A stretch of 64,000 nucleotides of DNA, from NCBI GenBank assembly GCA_958299035.1, contig CATQJL010000001.1:26391521-26455520 (forward strand), written 5' to 3'. The position numbers were made by a program, and so were the translations under genes. This DNA comes from Cylicocyclus nassatus. Lineage: Eukaryota > Nematoda > Chromadorea > Rhabditida > Strongylidae. The stretch's first letter is position 1, and every line of letters begins with the position of its first letter. Below, piece after piece: positions 1 through 9,918 of the stretch. The notes below the pieces were generated by a model. It did no database searches. It saw only the letters and a program-made list of their open reading frames with translations, and was not told where the DNA came from.

Positions 1-643
1 AATATAAGAATAAACCAAAAATTGTTTTTGTCATGTTAATGCTGCCTAGGTTTTTAATTCGCAGTGTTGAAGCTTTTGAGGCTAGATTCGAAAACTCAGA
101 AGACGCAAGCGAAAATGTGGCGCAAAAGCCCTAATGCAGTGTTTTGGGTGGTTCTGATTGCCCACGGGGGGGGGGGGAGGGAAATAGGAAGTATGGAGGG
201 CCTTCAAATCATCCTTATAGATAAAGTAGAACATGAAAAGGTGCAAAAATATTTACCAGAATGTTTACGACAGGATTTATCCTAACTCAGAGAGTCTTGT
301 TTTTTTATTACTACAGGTCGAAGTAATCCGCTATGCACTTGAAAAGTTTGAAGTGTAGAAGGACTTTCATTATTTTTGCTTTTCGCTTTCGCCCTTTACG
401 ATTGAAAATGAGTCTGCGACGTAGAAATCTTATAGCAGTATATATGGGCTCATTAATTTCTTAGCAGCACTTTTTTAGAGTCAGAAAACTCAATGCCTCA
501 ACAAGCTATAGACCATTCGAGAGCTAAGTTTATGGAGAATTGAAGTAAGAGATCGATTTTTTTCTGTCTCTTCTTAGCACTAAGATTTGAGGAATTTTGA
601 CTAATATACTGATTCGCTTTAGCTAACAAAAAATAAATTTCTC
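1..643. other. Unassigned AT-rich DNA
   Basis: No gene, repeat pair or RNA is recognisable here. An open stretch at 64-285 has no domain, no clear splice sites and crosses a run of about 11 G at 165-178, so I do not call it a gene. Confidence 0.5.
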
Positions 644-1103
644 TTAAAGGCAGTGTCCGGGCAAAAACTCGATTTTGAGATTTTGTGCTTACCCAGGCCT
701 ATTCGTCATGCTGAATCCGAAAATCCACACTGGAAAGCGCGAAAACGGCGAAAAAGTGCTCTAACGCAGGAGGGAAATCAAAAGTGGGCGGGGTCTTCCC
801 GAGGGTGAATTCACGGTCCCAGCTCCCGGAGCGATCTTTTCGCTTCAGACTTCAGATCATGCATTCGCACTTGGTCCGTTGAGATGTCAGGGCGGTTAGT
901 GGGTATGAAAAGATCGCTCCGAAAGCTGGGACCGTGAATTCACCTTGGGGAAGACCCCGCCACTTTTGATTTCACTCCTGCGTTAGAGCCCTTTTTCGCC
1001 GTTTTCGCGCTTTCCAATGTGGATATTCGGATTCAGCATAGGGAATAGGCCCGGGTAAGCACAAAATCTCAAAATCGACTTTTTGCCCGGACACTGCCTT
1101 TAA
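644..1103. mobile_element. Foldback MITE with TTAA flanks
   Basis: Two arms of about 190 bp (about 648-843 and 909-1099) are inverted copies around a spacer of about 65 bp. The ends read AGGCAGTGTCCGGGC and its inverse, and each side is flanked by TTAA (644-647 and 1100-1103). A TTAA duplication suggests piggyBac-type mobilisation, but a palindromic TTAA next to an A leaves the exact border open, and a TA-duplicating origin is possible. There is no coding capacity. Confidence 0.8.
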
Positions 1104-1427
1104 TTTGATTAATTTGATTCTCTTTCATTTTATAAAAAAAATCTGACTAACGAATTACCATTTACTATTCGCGGGAGTCCTGCATATCACACTGAGCTGT
1201 TTTGCAGTCTTTAGCAACAATTTTTTGGTTTTTACGAGTATCGACAACTTGGATAGAGAATTACCATAGATATAGACTAAACTTACTAATTAAATTTTTT
1301 ACTTATTGATTGGTTTTTTTCTTGCTTCTCTTACAAGCAAAGGCGTCAAGCTGTTCTATCTCAAAATTGTGACAAGCCTTAGAAAACCTTCTTTGAGCAG
1401 TAAGGCTTGAAAATAAATATGTTCAAA
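1104..1427. other. Unassigned spacer DNA
   Basis: AT-rich DNA between two foldbacks. Nothing recognisable is present. Confidence 0.4.
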
Positions 1428-3733
1428 ACTATTGCGTGTTCTTTTTGCGCCGTACAGGTTGATAGGTGGCCCTTTATTAGTCAGTATCAATGGCCTTAAC
1501 GTTTCAACGCTTTCGTCTTCGTCAGAGGCCTAGAATGGCCTAGTTTCATCAATGAGTCCAGCCCACCAAATGTCTCCCCTAGTTCTACCAGTTTTCGGCC
1601 TTCACCCAATCTAGTTGCCACAAAAATTGCGAAAGCAAAGACATACCAGGGAACCACCGCTTCGTCATCAGATGTCCGTACCGGAAGGAGACGGTCGCGA
1701 TGGACGAATGAGTTATAATGTATTGCGTGGTAAATGATCTACAGTCATAACTCACATAATGATATAAACGGGAGAAATTCAGCGGTTATTGATAGACATT
1801 CATTTTTATAGATCAAATGCTCTCTATCTTCAAACCTGAGCATTTTGTGAAGCGTCAGTATATGTCGTATTATGCAACTCAGACACTCGCTCACTAGGGC
1901 CATCGCATCTGCCTTGCTAAGTCCAAACATATTTATCGTGCCAGCATACTCATCAACATTTCCGATAGCGATTGCAAAGTTTGGTCGTTCTGCACATTAG
2001 TGTAAAAAAATGTTACGTCAAACCACTCTATTATTGCGCTCGAGTCAAAGCTATTGCGGAGCTGTTCGATGAACTAAGGGAGTTGGTTAAATGCGCTGGT
2101 ACTTTCGTTAACAGTTGGCTCATAATTTTGTCCAGATACCAAGATATTTGATCAGCGGGACCTCCCACGCAACTAACATCGGCCTAATCTTATAAGTCTC
2201 CGGTGACATTGAATGCGCAAGGAAAGCTTGTACGTTTTGAGAAGGCTTAAAAGACTAGGCAACATGGACTTGTTACTTTCAACGAATCTGTCAGGATACC
2301 TAGCCTATCTTCCTATTGCACTCCAAACGTCGGTAAATCTTTTACAATGGGATTGATATTCTTTCTCAGAGACTACTCTATACGTTGTAGCCTCTGCGAG
2401 ATAAGCAGCTGTTATCCGACGATCCAGTTCCTGTAGAATAACCACCCTTATCACTTACTGATAGACGTACAGAACCATTTGATATGAGTCCATGTATCTC
2501 TTTAAAACCTACCCATTGTGTTCGAGAAAGGTTGAGTGGTGCCCTCGTTTGTACTTACAAGGGAACGATATTAATATATCTGGCAAACCAAGGAGAGATG
2601 TATATCAATAAACGCGTCTTTAAAGGCTAATCCCAAATCTGCTTTCCATTTCTGCGAAACAACTCTCCAAAAGAAGTTATGAGCATTTGGAAGTCTAAAT
2701 TGGTCATGTTACAGGTGGCTTGAAATCAGTTAAAAGCTCTAAATCAAAACCTATGTGGGCTTCCACTGGTTGTGTTCCGTCTTTCTATTCGGCATACTTG
2801 ATACAAATTCGATGATTCACCTTTATGTATTTTTTACAACTTTTTGCTAATTTTATGCCACTTGAAACTTGACAATTTTGGGCTTTCAAATGCGCATAAC
2901 TTCTTTTAAAGAGCTGTTCCGCAGAAACGGAAAGCAGATTTGGAATTATCGTTTGAAGACGCGTCTAATGATATACATTTCTTGTTGGTTTGCCAGATAA
3001 TGTTGATATCCTTCTCTTGTTAGTGAAAACTTTCAAAACACCAGAGCATAAAAGACGGAACTTCATATCCACGTTCAAATGTGGTTCTGGCTGTTTATAG
3101 AAGGATTGTGGAAAAGGAGTCGTCGGTATTAGGCCATGACTGGCGGCAGCGTTATCTTGAATGTTCGCGCGACCGAACGCCTATGTCGGCCAAGCGTCGA
3201 ACATGGCTTCAACGCTAGGCAGACATAGGCGACCAGGCGCATGGTGATGAAGATTTTGACAATGAAGTCACGATTTTAACATTTGAAGAGGAGATCTTGG
3301 GTAGGAAAGCTATGGAAGCCTCTGGATTTCTAGAAAGAATCCAGAAATTAACAACAAAAACGAATGTCTATCAATAACCGCTGAATTTCCGTTTATATCA
3401 TTATGTGAGCTATGACTGTAGATCATTTAACATGCAACACAGTATAACTCATTCGTCCATCGTGACCGTCTCCTTCCGGTACGGACATCTGATGATGAAG
3501 CCGTGGTACCCTGACATGTCAATGCTTTCGCAATTTTTGTGGCAACTAAATTAGGTGAAGGCCGAAAACTGGCAGAACTAGGGGAGACATTTGGTCGGCT
3601 GGACTCACTGACGAAGCTAAGAACAATTCTAAGCCTCTGACGAGACGAAAGCTTCAAAACGTAAGGCCGTTGATACTGACTTATGAAGGACCACCTATCA
3701 ACCTGTATGGCACAAGAAGAACACACAATATTT
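1428..3733. mobile_element. Large foldback element, about 370-bp arms
   Basis: The sequence at about 1428-1810 recurs inverted at about 3350-3733, including the shared GTACAGGTTGATAGGTGG-like stretch near each outer end and the CAATAACCGCTGAATTTC stretch near each inner end. The arms differ at scattered positions and by short indels, so the element is not recent. The 1.5-kb interior holds a second foldback (2554-3024) and no gene. Reading frames across the arms show no known domain. The class is unknown. Confidence 0.75.
2554..3024. mobile_element. Nested foldback, CTAACAAGGGAAGG family
   Basis: The left end reads TTACAAGGGAACGATATTAA and the right end is the inverse of CTAACAAGAGAAGGATATCAA. 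Arms of about 130 bp include a shared TATCTGGCAAACCAA-type block and an AAATCTGCTTTCC block. It lies inside the larger foldback 1428-3733. The termini match foldbacks at 28341, 35485, 48739 and 62871. Confidence 0.7.
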
Positions 3734-4911
3734 ACGAAGAATGCTCAGGTTCAAAACAGACGGAACGTGGAAAATGTTTAAAACTTTTTTTGAAAAACGT
3801 GGAAGAAAGAGGCAGCAAACTAACATTAGCCATTGAAGGCAGCGGCTTGGCAGATTTTGCACTTCCATCTTTTTGCATGCTTTGGGCCTTCTCGACCCGT
3901 AGATTCCGAATTTGAGCTTTAAAAGGGGTGAAAAAGCCTTTTTCGGGGCGTTTTTTTCATTTTCCAAAAAGCAGCTCGGACGAGAGTTTTCAAAGAAGAG
4001 TCGGGGAGGCCCTGGCACAAAGACCCTGCTGCCTGTAATTTTGGCTTTGTATAGCATGCACAGTGCGGGAAAGCGGTTGGGGGGTCTCGCGCCGTCTAGC
4101 GGAGAATACTCGTCCGAACAAGGTGTTAGGGGAGCGAAAGGAGGAAGAGGAGCGACGCTTGGGCCGCCCCCCTGGCTTACAGAATTCACATTTTCGGCCC
4201 TGAGTTGCTCTTTTGGTTCACTTGGAGGGCCTCCTATCCATCTGTGTCAAAATCTAAGGTAGGTCTATTCTGCCGAGCCGCTGCCTTTAAGGTTCTTGGG
4301 AAAAAAACTTTACGGAAAAAACGGTACTTTTCCGTTATCCGGACCCATTTTCTCAAAGAAGGATATTCCTTCCGACTTTGTACCATAATTGGTCCCAGGA
4401 TCATAGGAAAAAGCGTCAACCTTCTGCCGCGTGTCAGAAAAATTTGACATGTCATCTACATGTTTAACAGGTTTTACCAAAAGTTTGTGTTGCACAACCT
4501 AGCGATGTAAGTTCAATCTGTATTTTATAAATAATGACGCCATTTTCAACCAAACAATTTTAGAAATGAACACTATTATAAAAATAATGTCATTCTGCTT
4601 TATTTGAAGAGATTAGACCTGACCAGAATGGAGAAGTGCGCTATATAAATCAGTATCCAAGCGGCGAAACAAGCAGCAGCGAGATACTGCAAGTCATCAT
4701 TTGTAATGTTTTTGAAAAAATTCGCATGGCGAAAACTTTTAAAAGAAAGACAGTTTTGAATTATTGCTGAAAGCAATCAAGATATTTTGCGATACGTTCT
4801 AGACGGTTTCGCTCTCATAGAAACCAGTTGAAAGGCTTTTAGGTGATCAAAAATGCTCTTTTACCTCATCGGAAATGATTTCGAAAAAAACAAGTCAAAA
4901 TGGACTAGAAC
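3734..4911. other. Unassigned DNA with one dispersed repeat copy
   Basis: A GC-richer patch (3900-4250) is open on both strands but has no recognisable domain and no splice context. Around 4300-4490 the minus strand matches 36930-37110 on the plus strand, for example ACACGTGGCAAAAGGTTGAAGC there against its degraded counterpart here. This is a diverged copy of an interspersed repeat of unknown class. Confidence 0.5.
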
Positions 4912-5580
4912 GTGTTAATTTTTCCCTGGCACGTGGCGGGGGGCAGTCTTCGTAGTCTTCCCAAAATGTCTGATGGTATGCTTCATGTCAAATGGTATCG
5001 TAAAGGAGACTCAAAGAACATCCTGATCCACGCCAACTCAGCCCACTCTGCAGCAACGAAGCGAGCTGGTGTCGGCAATATGATGAAAACTGCTGCGGTG
5101 GTTTGTACGGGCAACGAGGAGCGGGTTGAGTCTCAAAAGCTGGCATCGGAGGTAGTGCGCAGTAGCGGATATGTTCGTCAATAACACATGCACAGAAATA
5201 CTGCGAGTCGCGAAATGCATAGCCGTCAAACGAAAATGAAGTTCCCATTTGTTCTATTCATATCGATAAAATCTGTGCGGCGATTAGGCAATGCATCCAC
5301 CGAGTCCGACTGCAAGATAACGTGATATTGGCAGACATCCCGAACGATAACATAAAGATGCAGTTGGTTTGTAATAAATTGTACGATAATGAATGCGTCC
5401 TGGAGCAATGCATTGTTTGCCCCTTCGGGAAAATTGAAGATTGTGCAAAGGCAGGTTGGTATACCAGTTGGAATGCTTAAGTTGTTAAGAAACTGAGAGG
5501 GGTAGAATGCTATGCTAGGTATAGGGCGCTCGCAAAGTAGGCGGATCATTGCCGTCAAATGATCTATCGATAAACCTCGA
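4912..5580 (+). pseudogene. Penelope-like retroelement relic (RT end plus GIY-YIG region)
   Basis: The plus strand encodes two adjoining blocks in different frames. The first (4960-5184) contains VKWYRKGDSKNILIHANSAHS, which resembles the end of the reverse transcriptase of Penelope-like elements, where a YRK..SKNILIH..SAHP stretch is typical. The second (about 5238-5480) contains IDKICAAIRQCIHRVRL and CIVCPFGKIEDCAKAG, resembling the linker that precedes the GIY-YIG endonuclease. Beyond it the frame breaks, and weak traces such as RALAK continue to about 5570. Frameshifts and stops make it a pseudogene. An RTE- or jockey-type non-LTR origin is less likely because of the IVCP...DC block. Identification is from motif memory, not a search. 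Confidence 0.6.
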
Positions 5581-6554
5581 TTCTAAAGCCTTGCTTTTGT
5601 ACTCTCTCTCTCTCTCGCTATCGACAACCGCTAAGCGTACGTCGGCAGTGCTCCGCCTACTCTAGGGCAAGCGAGCAAACAATACAAGGCTGAAAGAACA
5701 TCTAGCAAGCAAAAGACGAGGAATGACACCGGCACCGTCAGGTAGACACAGAACTGTGATAGCGAGGTCTGCAAGGCGCTTATGTGGGTTGTTACATATT
5801 GTTATTCATATCAACCTCTTTATATCACTTTTCAATTTTGCTTCAACCTACATTTGTGGCGATTGAATGGTGTAAAAACCTCTGTGATTATTTCGTAAAT
5901 GTTTCTTTTAGTTTGCCTTCGAGGTTTTCATGTTTGCTCCACATTTGTTCAGTAAACGCTTCACTCGACACGATGGTAAGGTTCATTCACTGTTGAAAAT
6001 AGAGCATATAGTGTGTGCTTCGGAGCTACCATGTATTTTCTCAGCCAGTTGTGGACCTATTGTGTATAATTTCGTGTAGGAGTATGATCAACATTTCAAG
6101 TCCACATAATGACAGTTGCATTATCCTGTGGCCACGAGATGCTCGACGTGGATTATAACCCGCTTCTGCTTGCTCCAACCTTCGACATAGATCACAAATC
6201 AAATCATGGTTCGAGAATGTGATATAAATATGCGTCTTGTCTATTATTGCCTCGTATCTAATTCACCGTCTTCTGTTACTATGCTTGGAATCAACAGCAT
6301 GGCTGCAACTGTTTGCTCCATCCAAGCCCTCAACAGCTATATAAGTAATGAAATATCTACAGCACTTAAGTAACTTGGTTCGTCTATCGATTGACTTCGC
6401 ACCAAGCAGTATCAATGACAAAAGATCTTCTTGAATTAGGAATACTCCCTTGCTCGAACTGGCTTCTATCAAGCTGTTAAGTTGCACGTGTTTCCGCTAG
6501 TAATCAAGAATTTCAGATATGAATCTTCCATTGCCTTTTGGTGTCGGTATTCAG
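5581..6554. other. Unassigned DNA with a short (TC)n run
   Basis: A perfect TC microsatellite lies at about 5602-5617. No open frame in this stretch has a recognisable domain. Confidence 0.4.
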
Positions 6555-6814
6555 GCTGTACAAATTTGTTTACACGCTATGGTATACAAAGCCTCTCTTT
6601 GATGCAGAAAGCGGCTTATTAGCCAGTGATCTATTTCATGTGCACAAAAATGAGCTGCTTTGCAATGTGTCGTTTAGTATGTACTTTAAGTCAAAAGTAA
6701 GACCGAAAATTGTAGTTGGAAATTTTCAGATACTTATAGCGCAGCGACATTACGACCATGTAACGTTAGCCCCACAAAAGGTCATAATGGATCATTACAG
6801 AAGTTTAGGCAGAG
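6555..6814 (+). CDS. Candidate internal exon, unknown product
   Basis: A 260-nt stretch is open in one frame (86 codons, starting LYKFVYTLWYTKPLFDAE). It is preceded by GGTATTCAG and followed by a textbook donor (AGAG|GTAAGT). Composition and both splice sites are what an internal exon would show. No upstream or downstream partner exon can be joined with confidence and no domain is recognisable. It could equally be a chance open frame or a relic of a mobile element. Confidence 0.3.
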
Positions 6815-7808
6815 GTAAGTCCATTTGGCATAAAAGTTCGGAAAAACCATAACCTGAACCTTTTTGGTGTAACAAAGGCTGTTCAGAATTATCTGAACGA
6901 AAGAAAGCATCGAACTAATCATTTAGATCTCATAACTGGTACTTAACATAACATAAAATCATATGAACCAAAAGGCAAATTGAAGTCCAAAAGGAAAATT
7001 GAACAAAAGTAATCAAGTACAAGTAGTTCCCAAGGCTACTACAACATTCTTCCGTTCCTTTCACATCCAAATGCAAGTGTGGTGGACGCAAGTGTGTCTG
7101 ATGCAATTTAACTTTACTCAACTCTTCCATATAAGCATCGATCAAGGGCCGTATTTGTCAGGAATCTCTTTGGTGCCATATGAGCCAAACACACCCGTCT
7201 GGAGCGGCTATTCATCTGACGTGACAGACTCAGGTTAGTGTTGCATTTAATCTTACCTTTTAGAGTTACAAATGAAAGAGTCTTGTTGCCCGAATCTCCC
7301 GTACGGAAACCCCTTCACATACAGGAGATTGTTAAATACAGCCACAGAACGCGGATGAGGTCGTGGTCGAGAAAGATTTGAAGCTGGCTGTTTTATGCTT
7401 TATGTCTTTTGTAGAATTTCGTAGTGCTTTATGTCGTGCAGATTTTCTATCTGAAGCAATTACAAAGCTCTGTGTTTTATGTTTGCATATTCTTATCTTA
7501 GCTAGTGACTTAGAAGAACGGGACGGCAATTTTCATAAGTTCCGCAGCAGAAATGATTCGTTCAATGGGCTCATCTTTTACAGAATTCAACTGCGCCTTT
7601 AACAAGCAACACGGCGGGAAGCGATGTTGGAGCGAGACATAGCAACAGCTTCGAAGCATTGTATGGCTGTAATTCTTTAGAAAAATTTTCTTATTTCCTT
7701 TCATAAGCAATTGCGCTTAAAATTACGCCTCTCTTATACTGCCGAAAAAAAAGTAGGGAGTACGGCCCTTTATGTGCCCGACTAAAAATTCTGAAGGCTA
7801 AGCTTTTA
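6815..7808. other. Unassigned DNA left of the MULE
   Basis: Open stretches at 6999-7238 and 7363-7602 lack domains and clear splice signals. Nothing else is recognisable. Confidence 0.4.
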
Positions 7809-8165
7809 GGGGTGTATGTCAAGAGGCGCGATTTGGATAACGTGCTCCAATACAAACCGCCCCAATGACAATAATTACGCGTGAAGAGCGCGTTGCGGTT
7901 GCCAGAGTTGGCCGAGTAACTCGTCCCCGGCATCATTCATCTCACCGCGTTGACCTGGAGAGCGACGTCGCGCTCACTTCACTTTGCGAATAGATTCGAG
8001 GAAATTCTCAAAATTATCGTATCGAGGTGCGCTTTTTTTGTTTTTCATCATTTTCTCTTCTTTTTTCATTTGTAGCAGATTCAAATTTAGAAATTGCTGG
8101 CTTATGGGGTTCTTTTCGTAGAAACATTGGTATCTTACCAAATCTACCTCTTTAGTCGGCATTTC
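7809..8165 (+). repeat. Left terminal inverted repeat of the MULE
   Basis: Inverted partner of 14005-14385. The inner half (7974-8160) aligns almost without gaps to the partner. The outer half is more diverged and contains an indel after GAGGCGCGATTT. Confidence 0.8.
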
Positions 8166-8503
8166 ATATACCTCTCCTAAATCTTAGTTCGCCATTTCTC
8201 TGTCATTTTCACGCAGGTTTTTTTATTACTTGCATTGCTTACATATGTTTTTATGATTTATTCTTTCGTTGTCAAGCGAGGTGAGTTTTGTTATATTCTT
8301 TGCAACTTTCTTTTATTTTCTACTCGTGTTATTGTTTTATTTGCTTTTATCTCATTTGCTAGCTGAAGGGAGCCATTTGTATAATAGCCTGTGTTACCTT
8401 TTTATGTTTTGTCAACACTTTTGATCATCTGATCAGCGTCGATCAGCAAATCGGTCGCTTTTGCTAGTTCCCGAACTTTCTGGAAGTGACCGCGCATTTG
8501 TCG

Positions 8504-8907
8504 CAAGTGCAGATAGCACACCAAAAATATTTTTTTCTACGCTATATCGACGACGATAGTGCCACTATGTCAAGGATTAAATCATTTCTCCAGCCTTGGT
8601 GCGCTCAAGTGAGTTTTTCGTCCTTTCTTCCTCTTTTGAGTCAATCTTTTCTTTGTTTCATCATGTTTAGATTCTTTGATATCCATGAGTCCTGATGTCT
8701 TTCAGATTGCTTTATATACTCATGAAGCTGCTGGCTCATTGGCTGTGTACAAAAGTAAGTTTTTTTTATTATTGATTGGATTGATTAGATTCGATTGAAC
8801 TGTCCTTTGCTACTGTGTGTCGTGTCGTCACATTTCGGTGAACATGTGAACCACTCAGCTTGTAGGGGAAGCTCTCTCATTCTCAGTATCCCATTACAAA
8901 CTTTTAA
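8504..8907 (+). other. Possible plus-strand exons inside the MULE
   Basis: Three short open segments can be chained. One ends at 8608 (CAA|GTGAGT). The next spans 8706-8754 (TCTTTCAG before, AAAA|GTAAGT after). The third spans 8859-8907 (CCACTCAG before, TTAA|GTAAGT after). Phases agree (0, then 1). The peptide, about 65 residues including YIDDDSATMSRIKSFLQPW, matches nothing I know. If real it would be a second gene carried by the element, or a captured host gene fragment. The upstream start is not visible. Confidence 0.3.
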
Positions 8908-9169
8908 GTAAGTTTCTTTGGTGCTTTTGCTGTCACAGTCTTTATGTAACAATTTTTATTTTACATTTTTTACAAGACCTACTTGGTACTGTGTTCTAAT
9001 CTTTACATATTTATCGTAGACATTCTATTTATTGATTATAAAACGTTATTGTTGAAAGTATCTATTCGTTGCATCTTGCTCTCTATATCGCTGATGGCGG
9101 GGCTAGTTTGAGCTTTTTTTACCACACTAGCAAATCTTCCCTCTCCATCCGTCTCTCCCCCACCCGCCC

Positions 9170-9815
9170 TTGCCCGTATAACTCTTTTACTGTTGCATTT
9201 ACATTCTACTTTCAGTCTTGACGGAATTCTTTCTTGATATTTCGCCCACCCGCCTCTACCCTCCATATCCATCCACATTTCTCCCCCATCCATATCTCTC
9301 CCCTGTCCAGCCACATCTCTTCCCCATCCACCCTCATCTCTCCACCGTTCGTCCATAATTCATATCACCCACCCATCCACTCCCTCCTCCGTCCATATCA
9401 CGGCTGCATTTACATTCTACTTTCAATTCTAATGTGATTCTTTTTTCATCTTTCGCCCACCCGCCTCCACCCTTTCTCTCCTTGTACCCTGTCGCTTCCT
9501 ATACTTTGACATCTTCGATCCTCGCATCTCCCGTCCACCCACACCTCACCCAGTCCTTCCACCCTCCATCCACACCTCACCCCGTCCATCCTCTCTTCCT
9601 CCCTCACATCTTCCGTCCATCCACACCTCACCCAGTCCTCCACCCTCCATCCACACCTCACCCAGTCCTTCCACCCTCCATCCACACTTCACCCCGTCCA
9701 TCCTCCCTTCCTCCCTCACACCCCCTCTCCTTCCACCCTCCATCCACACACCCCGTCCATCCTCCCTTCCTCCCTCATATCTCCCGTCCATCCACAACTC
9801 ATCCCCTATAGCAAG
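9170..9815. repeat. Pyrimidine-rich minisatellite
   Basis: Degenerate tandem units on the theme CCATCCACACCTCACCC plus CCGTCCATCCTCCCTTCCTCC run from about 9240 to 9800. Two larger units also repeat: a block containing TTTACATTCTACTTTCA and TTTCGCCCACCCGCCTC occurs at about 9195 and again at about 9408. Long open frames on both strands here are by-products of the repeat. Confidence 0.85.
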
Positions 9816-9918
9816 ATACATGAAATGTTACATAATAAAACAAAACAAATCAACAACATGTACAAATAACGACTACAAATCAAACAAATCAACAGAATGT
9901 AAAAATAACAACTACAAA

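Noticed and set aside
3698..4262. Overlapping open frames of 116 and 163 codons
   Set aside because: No domain, no splice context, and open on both strands over the same GC-richer patch.
5784..5996. 70-codon hydrophobic frame
   Set aside because: It lacks a credible signal peptide context, splice sites or similarity. Probably chance in AT-rich DNA.
9434..9821. Pro/His/Ser-rich and Gly/Glu-rich open frames
   Set aside because: They come from a pyrimidine-rich minisatellite. Both strands and several frames are open for the same reason.
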